Positions 18,729 to 28,517 of a stretch of 34,337 bases of DNA are shown piece after piece. The notes beneath the pieces are model-generated. The model was not told where the DNA came from. It made no database searches and was given only the letters and a program-made list of their open reading frames with translations. Position 1 is the stretch's first letter. Each line of letters opens with the position of its first letter. Source of the DNA: Chara braunii (taxonomy: Eukaryota; Streptophyta; Charophyceae; Charales; Characeae); NCBI GenBank assembly GCA_003427395.1, contig BFEA01000669.1, positions 719,344-753,680 on the forward strand, read 5' to 3'. Both the position numbers and the translations under genes were made by a program.

Positions 18729-18856
18729 GTGCAGCCCCCTAGCCAGGGGGGTCTTCACTGCTGCCAAATTGTTGCTTCAGTAGTGAATAATAAATAAATA
18801 AATGGTTATAGTGCAGCCCCCTAGAGTAACGCAAACATTGCCAGGGGGGTCTTCAA
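18729..18856. repeat. Duplicated short palindrome with central insertion
   Basis: GTGCAGCCCCCTAG at 18729 is directly followed by CCAGGGGGGTCTTCA, forming a C5/G5-6 palindrome. The same two halves recur at 18811 and 18841 but are separated by a 16-nt insertion (18825-18840). An imperfect duplicate CAGTCCCCTAGC follows at 18857. Confidence 0.7.
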
Positions 18857-19097
18857 TCTTCAGTCCCCTAGCAAGCTTTCGATTCCATGTGGCACAGTTG
18901 GTGGCCATGTCAGGCAACAGCACCCACAACCCGGGGGGGGGTGGGGAGGGAGAGGGGAAATAGCAGCACCCCGCTGAACTCTCCCCTCTCGCTGTTCGCT
19001 GCTCTCTGCTCACCAACCGGGGGGGGCGGGGTGGTAAATAGCAGACGTGGAACTGCTGAACAGCGACGTGCCACACTCCCAACTCATACTAAGAGTT

Positions 19098-19170
19098 TAG
19101 CCAGTGTGTTAAGACACTGGCTACGCACACTCATAGCCAGCAGCTGCCCAGATTCAAACCCTGGCAGTTA
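19098..19170 (+). repeat. tRNA-like module in duplication copy 1
   Basis: TAGCCAGTGTGTTAAGAC (19098-19115) and CACTGGCT resemble an A box in a tRNA D-arm, and AGATTCAAACCCTGG (19150-19164) resembles a B box. This resembles tRNA-derived SINE heads. The identical arrangement at 21005-21075 duplicated with the 1.9-kb unit. It is not a tRNA gene because no acceptor stem closes. Confidence 0.5.
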
Positions 19171-19930
19171 CACTCCCAGATCTTGATGATATATAATTCG
19201 GGAGCGGGGCGGGGCGGGGCAGCATGGGCGTGTGTGGCGGCCCAAATTTTAAAAAATCAAACTCAAAAGGAAAGCGTCGTCACGACGGTTTTTCAAAAAT
19301 TTTAAAAGGAGAGCGCCATCACAACACGTTTTGTCTTCACGGAATTTCAAAAATAAAAATAAAAAAAATTGAAAATTCCAAAAACTTAGTTTTCTCTTCA
19401 CTCTCCTCCACATCCTCATTTATGTATTTGTTTCACTGAAAATTTTGATTTGCAGAGTTTTGAAAGTTAGTGCGCTTCCCTTAGCCTTTCCTCTTCTCTA
19501 GGCATATTTTGAACCCATGGGCGGTAGGAAAATGCTGCTGAAAAATCTAAAAATTTAAATATTCCTTCTTTCCTCACCCTTTGCTTATATTTTTAGTTAT
19601 TTGTTTTCATTATTTACTTTATTTTATTGTCATTTCAAAAATTCACTATTTATTTATTTCCTCCCTCCCCTCCATGGTTGTTACACTTTCACCTTAATTA
19701 CGTTGCCGCTCCTCCACCCTAATACCCTGCTAAACCCAGTTAAGGTTTTCTTATGTTTTTTTTAGGGTTTAGGATTCTCCTAACGCCCTCCTCTCCCTGC
19801 TCCTCCCGCCGGGCACTCTGGACCCGAATGGATCCTCTCCCCTGGACTGGCTTCGCGCCACCCTCTCACGCGCGACCTGCTGGTCACGAAGCAAGCCGAC
19901 TCACGACTACCCATTCCGCTCCCACGGTCC

Positions 19931-19991
19931 CCTCCCTTTTACCGGCGGGCCTCTTTCCCCNCCTCCCTTTTACCGGCGGGCCTCTTTCCCC
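19931..19991. other. 30-bp exact repeat around a single N (probable assembly artefact)
   Basis: The 30 bases at 19931-19960 are repeated exactly at 19962-19991 with N at 19961 between them. Copy 2 of the 1.9-kb unit has this sequence only once. A gap-filling overlap is the simplest explanation. Confidence 0.8.
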
Positions 19992-20037
19992 ACACACCAA
20001 CCCATCTCTTTCCCCACCTCTTTCTCCACCTCCCACC

Positions 20038-20420
20038 ATGTCAACCCCCCTTCCTCCACCGCACACAAACGGGATTACGTCCGAGGAGATCCTTGCAGTG
20101 CCATCCACCTCTCAGATGCCCATTCAGCCAGCAGTCTGTTGTTAGGCCCATATGGACCTTGAAACCGTCCTTGCGGCCCTCCTCACACCTATGCAAGTGC
20201 GCCTTGATACGCTTTGACCCATACAGGCGCAACTCCAAGTCAATGCGCTTGCCCTTGACGTCAACCGCCTCAAGGGATCTCGTTATCATTCCCCCCACCG
20301 GTCTCACACTCCATCCCCTACTAGCTCAAAGTTCGGTTCCCCACGACTCCAGATATTGAAACATGGTGGTTTCCCTCCTCTGCGGTTCAAGCCCAACACT
20401 CACCCTTAACAATGGTGAGT
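20038..20420 (+). pseudogene. gag N-terminal remnant, copy 1
   Basis: A frame opens with ATG at 20038 (MSTPLPPP, then NGITSEEILAVPSTSQ). It meets TAG at about 20143, resumes in the same frame with MDLETVLAALLTPMQVRLD, meets TGA at about 20206, and continues with PIQAQLQVNALALDVNRLK and later GGFPPLRFKPN. A proline-rich leader followed by a short heptad-like segment fits the N-terminus of Ty3/gypsy Gag. The same two stops occur in copy 2, so the frame was broken before duplication. Confidence 0.55.
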
Positions 20421-20873
20421 GTCGCTGCGCTCAGACCCCCCCGTCTGTTGTGGCAGTTTTATTGGATCCCGTCGTCCCTGTCGCTTCAGCCATTGCCGTA
20501 GGTGCTATCACCCAGATATCGGTATTTACTACCTGGCCACGCAGGCTTATCTACCATCCCGATGTTGCTTCCCAACCTTTTGCACTGGTCGCGGCATTAC
20601 AGCCCGATGCTCCACCTCCTCCTCTTATCTCCTCACTCCCACCTCAGGGCACCCTTCAGTTCGTAACTCCTCCCCCCGCTAGGGTACCCTCCCCGGCTCC
20701 TCCACCTCTGACCCGCACACCCAACGAGTGGCTACCTTGCAAGCCACCCTGGCGCAGATCCATACAGAGATACCGTTTGACAGCCTCACCTTTCACAGGC
20801 TGCTCACACTTCGCCTTCCCTCACTACCCCTTCCTCTTTCGTCTTCAAGGCTCGCTTTCCTCGACCTGTTCTA

Positions 20874-22740
20874 CACCCCGCTAAACTCTCCCCTCTCGCT
20901 GTTCGCTGCTCTCTGCTCACCAACCCGGGGGGGCGGGGGGGTAAATAGCAGACGTGGAACTGTTGAACAGAAACGTGCCACACTCCCAACTCATACAAAG
21001 AGTTTGGTCAGTGTGCTAAGACACTGGCTACGCACACACATAGGCAGCAGCTGCCCAGATTCAAACCCTGACAGTTGCACTCCCAAATCTTGATGATATA
21101 TAATTCGGGAGCGGGGCGGGGCGGGGCAGCATGNGCGTGTGTGGCGGCCCAAATTTTCAAAAATCAAACTAAAAAGGAAAGCGTCGTCACGAGGATTTTT
21201 CAAAATTTTCAAAAGGAGAGCACCATCACAGCACGTTTTGTCTTCACGAAATTTCAAAAATAAAAATAAAAAAATTGAAAATTCCAAAACTTAGTTTTCT
21301 CTTCACTCTCCTCCACATCCTCATTTATGTATTTGTTTTACTGAAAATTTTGATTTGCAGAATTTTGAAAGTTAGTGTGCTTCCCGTAGCCTTTCCTCTT
21401 CTCTAGGCATATTTTGAACCCATGGGCGGTAGGAAAATGCTGCCGAAAATTCTAAAAATTTCAATATTCCTTCTTTCCTTGCCCTTCGCTTATATTTTTA
21501 GTTATTTGTTTGTTTGTTTTTTTCATTTCCAGAATTCACTATTTATTCATTTTCCCCCTCCCTTCCTTGGTTGTTACTCTTTCACCTTAATTACGTTGCC
21601 GCTCCTCCACCCTAATCCCCTCCTCAGCCCAGTTAAGCTTTTCTTATGGTTTTTTTAGGGTTTAGGATTCTCCTAACGCCTTCCTCTCCCTGCTCCTCCC
21701 GTCTGGCATCCTGGACCCGAATGGATCCTATCCCCTGGACTGGCTTCGTGCCACCCTCTCAAGCGCGACCTGCTGCTCACGGAGTGAGCCGACTCACGAC
21801 TACCCATTCCACTTCCACGGTCCCCTCCTTTTTACCGGTGGGCCTTTTCTGCCACAGTATCACACCAACCCATCTCCTTCCCCACCTCTTTCTCCACCTC
21901 CAACCATGTCAACCCCCCTTCCTCCACCGCACACGGATGGGATTACGTCCGAGGAGATCCTTGCAGTGCCATCCACCTCTCAGATGCTCATTCAGCCGGT
22001 GGTCTATTGTTAGGCCCGTATGGACCTTGAAACCGTCCTTGCGATCCTCCTCGTATATGCAAGCGCGCCTTGATACGCTTTGACCCATACAGGCGCAACT
22101 CCAAGTCAATACGCTTGCCCTTGACGTCAAGCGCCTCAAGGGATCTCGTTATCATTCCCCCCACCGGTCTCACACTCCATCCCCTACTAGCTCAAAGTTC
22201 AGTTCCCCACGACTCCAAACATTGAGACATAGTGGTTTCCCTCCTTTGCGGTTCAAGCCCAACACTCACCCTCAACAATGGTGAGTGTCGCTGCGCTCAG
22301 ACCCCCGTCTGTTGCGGCAACTTTATTGGACCCCGTCGTCCCTGCCGCTTCGATCATTGCCGTAGGTGCCATCACCCAGATATTGGTATCTACTATCTGG
22401 CTATACAGGCTCATCTACCCATCCCGATGTTGCTTCCCAGCTTTGTGCACCGGTCGCGGCATTACAGCCCGGCGCTCCACCGCCTCCTCCTATCTCCTCA
22501 CTCCCACCTTAGGGCACCCTTCAGTTCGTAACTCCTCCCCACGCTAGGGTACCCTCCCCGACTCCTCCACCTCCGACCTGCGCACCCAGCGAGTGGCTAC
22601 CTTGCAAGCCACCCTGGCGCAGATCCAGGCGGAGATACTCACCCTTCGACGGCCTCACCTTTCACAGGCTGCTCACCCTTCATCATCCCTCACCTCCCCT
22701 TCCTCGTTCGTCTTGAAGGCTCACTTTCCTTGACATGTTC
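20874..22740 (+). repeat. 1.9-kb tandem duplication, copy 2
   Basis: This is the collinear second copy, starting CACCCCGCTAAACTCTCC and ending near GACATGTTC, after which similarity to copy 1 stops. It contains the tRNA-like module (A box at about 21005-21022, B box at 21058-21068), the same GC-rich and AT-rich leader, the TTTAGGGTTTAGG motif (about 21654) and the gag start. It is about 40 bp shorter than copy 1, mainly small indels. N at 21134. Confidence 0.9.
21906..22290 (+). pseudogene. gag N-terminal remnant, copy 2
   Basis: ATG at 21906 (MSTPLPPPHTDGITSEEI) is followed by the same TAG (…TTGTTAGGCC…) as copy 1, then MDLETVLA. A small indel in TATGCAAGC shifts the frame before the shared GCTTTGACCC stop. 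The sequence then resumes with PIQAQLQVN-like codons. Because copy 2 runs on into the rest of the element, it is the copy physically linked to gag, pol and the chromodomain. Confidence 0.55.
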
Positions 22741-23079
22741 CTCCTCGAGTACCCTCCTCTCTTGTCAATCCATCATAGTTGTCTGCGACCGTTGCCTCCA
22801 CCTCTGCTAGACCTTTCGCCAGCAGCCACGTCACACACCCACTCTCACTTCCATCATTGCACCGGCCCCGACTTTTGCCGCCGCAATGCAGGCATCTCAA
22901 CCTCTTTTCCCTTGCCGTTAGTATAGCGGTCCCCATTTGTGTGCTAGTCAAATATATACGCGACCACGATGGCACACTTCGCGTGTCGCATTTGTCACAG
23001 TCAGTCACGCGCATACTAACGCTGGCAAACATTAGTTAGGAGTTGTGGTGCTCTATGCTCACAACTAAATTGTGAGGCA

Positions 23080-23900
23080 GACCTTTCACTGCAAAAGAGA
23101 CTTATTACGACACCCGTTGTGTCTGCACGGGTGAGACTCCCACTTTCGTGGACTTCATCGCCTTGCTTCACGACCGCTATGGTGCTCGACGCGACGCGAC
23201 CGACGCCTTACATCAAGTCATCCAGACACGATGGCCAGGGTCCGCACCGGCGGACCTGGAGCGTCACATCCGGGTGTTTGAGGAGTCCGCCTTGCTTGCG
23301 ATGAGATGTTATTGCCGGAGGCCACTCACCAACCGGTTTCTTGTTAGTCTCTCGACGGATTACCGCATCAAGCTTTGGCGGCAGACCTTCACGTCTGCAG
23401 AGCAGGCCCTGGGGCTTCTTGGCAGTACTTGTCCTCTTCGAGGTTCGCCGCCACCATCCTGTCACGCGGCACCACTCGAGGTCGTTCTTCTTTCGCCGGT
23501 CGTTTTCCCTGCCCAGCTCTGCCTGGAGCGTCATTCTCTCGGTGTTGGAGTTCCCTCAAGTATGGCGATGACACTACGGGAGAGGTCAACCCTACCTTTT
23601 GGAACGCCCCCAACAACCTCGAGCTTTGGGACGTCATTCAGTACCACCTGGATGACAAGACTGTCCCGATGGCCGACCACTTATGGATGACCATATCCTC
23701 CATGGGTTGTGCTCACAGTAGGTCCGCACAGGCTAGCGCCCACACATTCACTGTCCCTCAGGTGGATCTACCGCAGGGTTTCGTCCCTCCTCGTGGAACT
23801 CTGACACTTAATGAGTGTGTCACCATAAGGTCTGTCGAGGTTGTATTTATTGCCGTTACGATGGACACACCTCCTCGCGGTGCGCATATCATGCCGCCCT
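23080..23900 (+). pseudogene. Ty3/gypsy gag, capsid and zinc knuckle region
   Basis: Positions 23080-23440 read as a Gag capsid-like segment in one frame (FVDFIALLHDRYGARRDATD … APADLERHIRVFEESAL). The frame then changes to that of 23375-24076, with a basic Arg/Ser stretch typical of nucleocapsid. A CCHC zinc knuckle CIYCRYDGHTSSRC lies in a third frame at 23842-23883 and fits C-x2-C-x4-H-x4-C exactly. The gene needs at least two frameshifts to be read through and is not functional. Gag would form the virus-like particle and bind element RNA. Confidence 0.7.
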
Positions 23901-24419
23901 CGATCATTACTATGCTAACATTTCTCGTCAGTGTCGATCGTAGTATCGATCGTAGTGCCTTCGGGCCTCTTCCAGCCCGCGCCCTCCAGCTAACCATGTT
24001 GTCATGTACAATTGAGGCCTCGTCTAAAGTCAACTTGCCACTAAGTCATGACGCACCCCTTTTGCTACCACACTAGAGGATCCTCAAGACATGACAGACG
24101 CAGTTCCGTCACCCCCACCATCTGTCGAGGTACCATCTGCCCCACAACACATTGTCGCATCTACTATTTCCCCTCTGAGACTTCCGATGCGCCGTGCTAT
24201 TCGCGCAACTCGTTGTAGCGCTCAGTTGGCGACTCACGAGGATGTTGTGCCTTCTCTCCTGAATTTGAACATTCTCCAGGCTTGTCAGGAGACACTCGTG
24301 AGACACATAAATGTCATGCGTCGTCTTCTCGCTCTACTTTGAGACCCTGATTACGCCCTCCCTATCATTCTCATTCCCCTTGGGACATTTATGAACGGTG
24401 TACAACGCTTTATAGGACT

Positions 24420-24960
24420 CCGACTTGCAAGGAGGTTGTGTTCACCCTTGCGTGGCTGAGGAAGCTCGTCTTGCTACCTATGGGTCTCGCTCTCTTATTT
24501 TTGCTACCCTCAGAAATAACAAGGCGCAATGCTTCTTTAATTAGACGGTCCCTGACATCCACTTCTCCCTTACCCTCTAGTTGTCGGATAGTACCCAAGC
24601 GTCTCGCCGCTACCACTCCACATATTTCGATGTGTTGAAGACTAGGTACCACATTATCCTTCACACTCCCTGGTCTCGCAAGTTTTGTCGCACAGAGGAC
24701 GAATGGGCGACCGAGACAATTGTTCTCAAAACGAAGTATGGTTAGATCTATAGAGTCCCTTTCATTGACACCACGGGCGGCACCCCTCCCAACATACCTC
24801 CCCAAAACCCTCGTCCTTACAGGTCTCACCCGAACATTGCCTTCACCACCCTCCGCCAGTTCGCTCACTTCCGGCAGCAGGATGACGTCACCCTTTACTC
24901 GGTTAACATCATGGATCTTCTTCAGTATGATCCCTCTGTACAGACGTTGAACTCATCTCC
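24420..24960 (+). pseudogene. Protease-like segment of the Ty3/gypsy pol
   Basis: Around 24600-24700 one frame reads YFDVLKTRYHIILHTPWSRK, resembling the flap-to-C-terminal part of retrotransposon aspartic proteases where LGxPWL-type motifs occur. It continues as linker sequence (VPFIDTTGG, then FRQQDDVTLYSVNIMD) towards RT. The catalytic D-S/T-G triad could not be found in 23.9-24.5 kb, so the N-terminal part is lost or too frameshifted to see. Stops interrupt the frame. Confidence 0.4.
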
Positions 24961-25329
24961 TTCAAACCCGATCCCCCCAACCCTTCCCCCATCTTCGCGG
25001 CTCTCGTCTCTACATCCACCCCTGAACCTGCAGATACCCCTTCAACATACCATGCTCTCGTCTCTACATCCGCCCATAAACATGGCGAGTACACACGTAT
25101 GACTCATGCTTCACCGCCCACTTAGAATCCGTCGTTCATGACCTCATTCAAAAATACCGCGACATTTTCCCCTCGTATTTCTCATACAGTGGGATCCCTC
25201 CGATGCGTGGTGTTGAATATTTTATCCAGCGCGTGTTTAACTATCGCGTTCACAATCAGACACGTTATTGACTCTCAATTGCAAAGGCGACGAAACCCAA
25301 ATGCCAGTTTGAGGAAATCCTTCGACTGG

Positions 25330-26040
25330 TTTCATTAAACCCTGTAACTCCCCTTGGGGTGCACCCGTCCTCTTTACCCGCAAAGCGGACAAAACTGTTC
25401 GCCTCTATATCGATTAGAACAATTATCTCATGCCTCATACAGATGAGTTATATGACCGTCTGGCAGAAAACTACTTCTACCACCAGATCCGCGTTGCCGC
25501 ACCGGACCAGCCGAAGACTGCCTTTAGATCGCAGTTCGGTCACTACGAGTTCACGATGATGTTATTTGGCCTCACCAACGCACCTGCCACCTTCCAAACG
25601 ATGATGAACGGTATCGTCAGGAAAATCCTTAAAGAGTATATTTTCATGTACCTAGATGACATCTTCGTCTACAATCATACCTTAAAATATACCTCTACGA
25701 TCCTCCAGTGCTCACGAAAGCATAACTTCTATGCCAAACTCAGTGAGTGTCGCTTTCTCCAGTGCAAAGTAAACTTTTTAGGACACCATGTGTCTGATCA
25801 AGGTCTTCATATGGACGACGCGAAGATTCTTGCTATTGTGGAGTGACCACTCCCCACATCCGCCAAGAAGCTTCGCAATTTTCTCAGACTTACGAGTTAC
25901 TACAATAACTTCATCCGAGGATACGCCAACTACTTTTATGCCCTTACCTCCACCCTCCACCGGAAGAACCCGCGATCATGGTTTTTAACACCCCTCTGTG
26001 AGAATGTTTTTCATGCCCTCAAGAAGGTGGTGACTTAAGC
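25330..26040 (+). pseudogene. Ty3/gypsy reverse transcriptase
   Basis: One frame carries most of the RT palm and fingers. It starts with SPWGAPVLFTRKADKTVRLY, has a stop (TAG, 25415-25417) in place of the Tyr of the usual DYR/DYN motif, then the open stretch 25430-25846 with FGLTNAPATFQ and the catalytic YLDD at 25649-25660. It continues through FLGHHVSDQGL. TGA at 25844-25846 sits where the family has a conserved Trp. The thumb/connection (KLRNFLRLTSYYNNFI) follows in frame to TAA at about 26036. The RT would synthesise element cDNA; the stops make it non-functional. Confidence 0.93.
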
Positions 26041-26279
26041 GCCAGTTCGTCACCTCCCCAGTTTTTATCATCTCTTCATAGTCAATATTGATGCATCTGA
26101 TTTTGAAATAGGAGTTGTACTTTCTCGGGTGTTTCTCACCCTTATAGTTGAACTGATTTCTCTTATACCCATGTTCCCCCCTCCCCCCCTCTCCTCTTGC
26201 TGACATTCCTTCTCGACTGGCACCTATCCTTCCATCACTTCCCTCCACTGACAGTCCTCCCGTCACTCATTCTCTGAGT

Positions 26280-26792
26280 TTCCGACCATCGTGGCAGATG
26301 GGATTGTCGAGGCTCGTGTTGGGGATTGCCCGATCGCTTTCTACTCTCACCAGCTACTATCTGTCAAGATAAACTACGCCGATGACTGTGAGGTTCTTGC
26401 AGTAGTTTATGATACTCGACAATGACGTTATTATCTGCACGGGGTGCCCTTCATGATAAGCACGGACAACTCTGCTGTCCAGGCTTTCCTCACGAAGCTC
26501 AAGTTTTCCTCTCAACAGACACGTTGGTGGCCGACTTACACGAGTTCAGTTTTACCACTCGGCCGAAACAAACCGCGTCGCCGATGCCTTGTCTCGACGC
26601 CCTGATCACAATTTGAAACTAATTCGTCTTGCATCCATCTCGGTCACCACCATTGATCAATCGGTGATCGACACATATCGCATTCAGTATCGTCATAACC
26701 CAGATTATCGGGACATACACGAGACATTGCAGCGTCGCAATGTCGTTTCTTCATACTCCTTCGGTGAGAACGATCTGAGACTCGTGTGGTGA
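26280..26792 (+). pseudogene. Ty3/gypsy RNase H domain
   Basis: In frame after about 26290 the sequence reads CPIAFYSHQLLSVKINYADD, then CEVLAVVYDTRQ, a TGA (26423-26425) at a conserved Trp position, then YYLHGVPFMISTDNSAVQAF. This is the RNase H fold with the catalytic Asp in STDN. Another frame continues NRVADALSRRPD (about 26570-26607), the hallmark end of gypsy RNase H. The open stretch to 26792 is the connection to integrase. One frameshift (about 26540) and one stop break it. Confidence 0.85.
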
Positions 26793-26844
26793 CATGCTAA
26801 ATTTGATAAGCTACAACCACATATTTGTGTTTCGTCCGCATGAC

Positions 26845-27870
26845 AGCTCCGTGTCCAGGTCGTAGCCAAATTCCATGACTAGGCAGGTGCCGATCATATG
26901 AGCTTCTACAAGACGTTGGTCCGTGTTTGTCTGTTATACGTCTGATCCGAAAACGAGGTATTCGTTAGGAGCTACGCCCAGGAGTGTCCTACTTGCAGAA
27001 GGTGAACAGTGTGAACCACCTTTCGTATGGGTTACTCTAAACTCTACCCATTATTGAGGGTCGTTGGAAGTTCATCTTGATGGATTTTGTTGTTCCCATC
27101 TGCCCTCCCACTCAGCATAGCTATCTTGGTTGTCGTCGATCGCTTCACGAAGCACCAACGTTTTGTCTCATGCCGCTATCGTATTAAAGTTTGTGAGGTT
27201 GTCAACATCGTCTTCGACCAAATCGTGAGAGATCACAACTTACCTCAGCGCATCATCTTCGACACGGCTTACCTCAGAGCATCATCTTCGACCGTGACCT
27301 GCGCTTCACCAGCACATTTTGGCAATGCCTACACGTGGTGTACGGATCCTAGCTTCACTTCTCGTCGTTTTACCACCCTCAGACGGATGTTTTAGAGTGT
27401 GGTCACCAACATAACTCTCGATTACATCATCCGAAAGTTTATTAGGGATGACAGGCAGTCAGACTTACACTTAGCCCAAGCGAAGATCGCGTACAACCAC
27501 ATCGTTTCAGCATCCATATGGATGTTCCCATTCTGTTGCGACCTCGGCTACCAACCTCGCGTAATTGCACTCAAATACTCATTGTCCTGCGCTTGATGCT
27601 TGAATCGCACACATGGCGGACGGATGTTTTAGACTGTGGTCACCAACATAACTCATTACATCATCCAAAAGTTTATTAGGGATGATAGGCAGACAAACTT
27701 ACACTTAGCCGAAGCGGAGATCGCATACAACCACGTCGTTTCAACGGCCATGGGGATGTCCCCATTCTATTGCGACCTCGGCTACCAACCTCGCGTAATT
27801 GCGCTCAAATACTCGTTGTCCTTCGCTTGATTCTTGAATCGCACACATGGCGGCGATTATGAAGCACGCA
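26845..27870 (+). pseudogene. Ty3/gypsy integrase (zinc finger and DDE core)
   Basis: The HHCC finger reads FHD…DHMSF…QECPTC over 26866-27003, with TAG and TGA interrupting it (the TGA at 26943-26945 replaces a Trp of YYW type). The core begins WKFILMDFVVP, shifts frame near 27100, then reads ILVVVDRFTKH. The second Asp block appears as IIFDRDLRFTSTFW after a local duplication, then FYHPQTD. The AYNH…GYQPR end is present twice because of a 237-bp tandem duplication (27382-27618 and 27619-27853). Integrase would insert element cDNA into chromatin. It is clearly dead. Confidence 0.88.
27382..27853 (+). repeat. 237-bp tandem duplication inside integrase
   Basis: Two copies begin GACGGATGTTTTAGA at 27382 and 27619, and both contain TTACATCATCC, GTTTATTAGGGATGA, TGCGACCTCGGCTACCAACC and end in CGCACACATGGCG. 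They differ at roughly 10 percent of positions and by a 3-4 base indel, so the duplication is not recent. Confidence 0.95.
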
Positions 27871-27899
27871 CACGAGAGTCTAGTCATCTCCCATACTCA

Positions 27900-28517
27900 C
27901 ATGGCCGCACGAGCGAACCGGACGTAATTGGATCATCCATTCAAAATCGACGAGGATGTGTTCGTCGACGCACTCCACTTGCAGAAGCGGATATGCTTTG
28001 GAATTTCAGGTATCACTTCTGCGGTCCATGCCAAATACTTCAGGTTGCCGTTTCTGATATTGCCGCTTGTCCGGTCAGCTTCCGTGTTAAGTTGTCTGAT
28101 TACCTTTAGATTTGCGTACATGATGTTTACCATGTCTCCTTGCTCCGTCCTTATCGCAGACTCTCCGAGCGATTCGTCAGACGCCCTTACGAACGTACTC
28201 CACCTATCATGGTGAATGGTTATAAGGAGTTTGTCGTTTCCAACATCGTATCTCGCTGTGTTACCGACGATACCCCTCAACGCATTGAGTACCTTCTGCG
28301 TTGGAAGGACTATCCTGATGATGACTACTTGGGAGTCGCCGAGCACTTGAAGCACACCAGGATGTGGGTGCGTGCATCTCGTCGTGCTGACACGTCTGCT
28401 CTTACTCAATCGATTGACCCTCTTCCTCCTCTTCCGGCTGAGGAGATTAGTGAGGACAAATCCGCTCTTTTTGAGGTCATTCTTCACCAACAAACACACG
28501 CCTCCGCGCATCCATAA
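27900..28517 (+). pseudogene. Integrase C-terminus with chromodomain (chromovirus)
   Basis: The frame of 28140-28517 opens with HDVYHVSLLRPYR-like sequence just upstream, typical of the integrase tail. It is followed by KEFVVSNIVSRCV, EYLLRWKDYPDDDYL and VAEHLKHTRMW. This matches the chromodomain of chromoviral Ty3/gypsy elements, which directs integration to marked chromatin. The Trp of the usual T-W-E-P is not present (DDDYLGVAEHL), so part of the aromatic cage or methyl-lysine contact may be lost. The 126-residue open stretch is the longest uninterrupted piece of this part of the element and ends at TAA 28515-28517. Confidence 0.88.

Larger units (their letters stand above)
18967..20873 (+). 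repeat. 1.9-kb tandem duplication, copy 1 (retroelement leader and gag 5' part)
   Basis: Copy 1 begins CACCCCGCTGAACTCTCC and ends before the same phrase at 20874. It holds G-rich tracts, a tRNA-like module (19098-19170), a GC-box-like GGGGCGGGGCGGGGC stretch (about 19204-19220), AT-rich leader sequence, a TTTAGGGTTTAGG motif near 19763 and the start of a gag-like reading frame at 20038. It is high-identity and collinear with copy 2. It may represent the LTR/leader region of the element that continues to 28.5 kb, but no matching 3' LTR was found. Confidence 0.9.

Noticed and set aside
19763-19775. TTTAGGGTTTAGG as interstitial telomeric repeat
   Set aside because: Fewer than two full repeat units (also at about 21654 in the duplicate); at most a telo-box-like motif.
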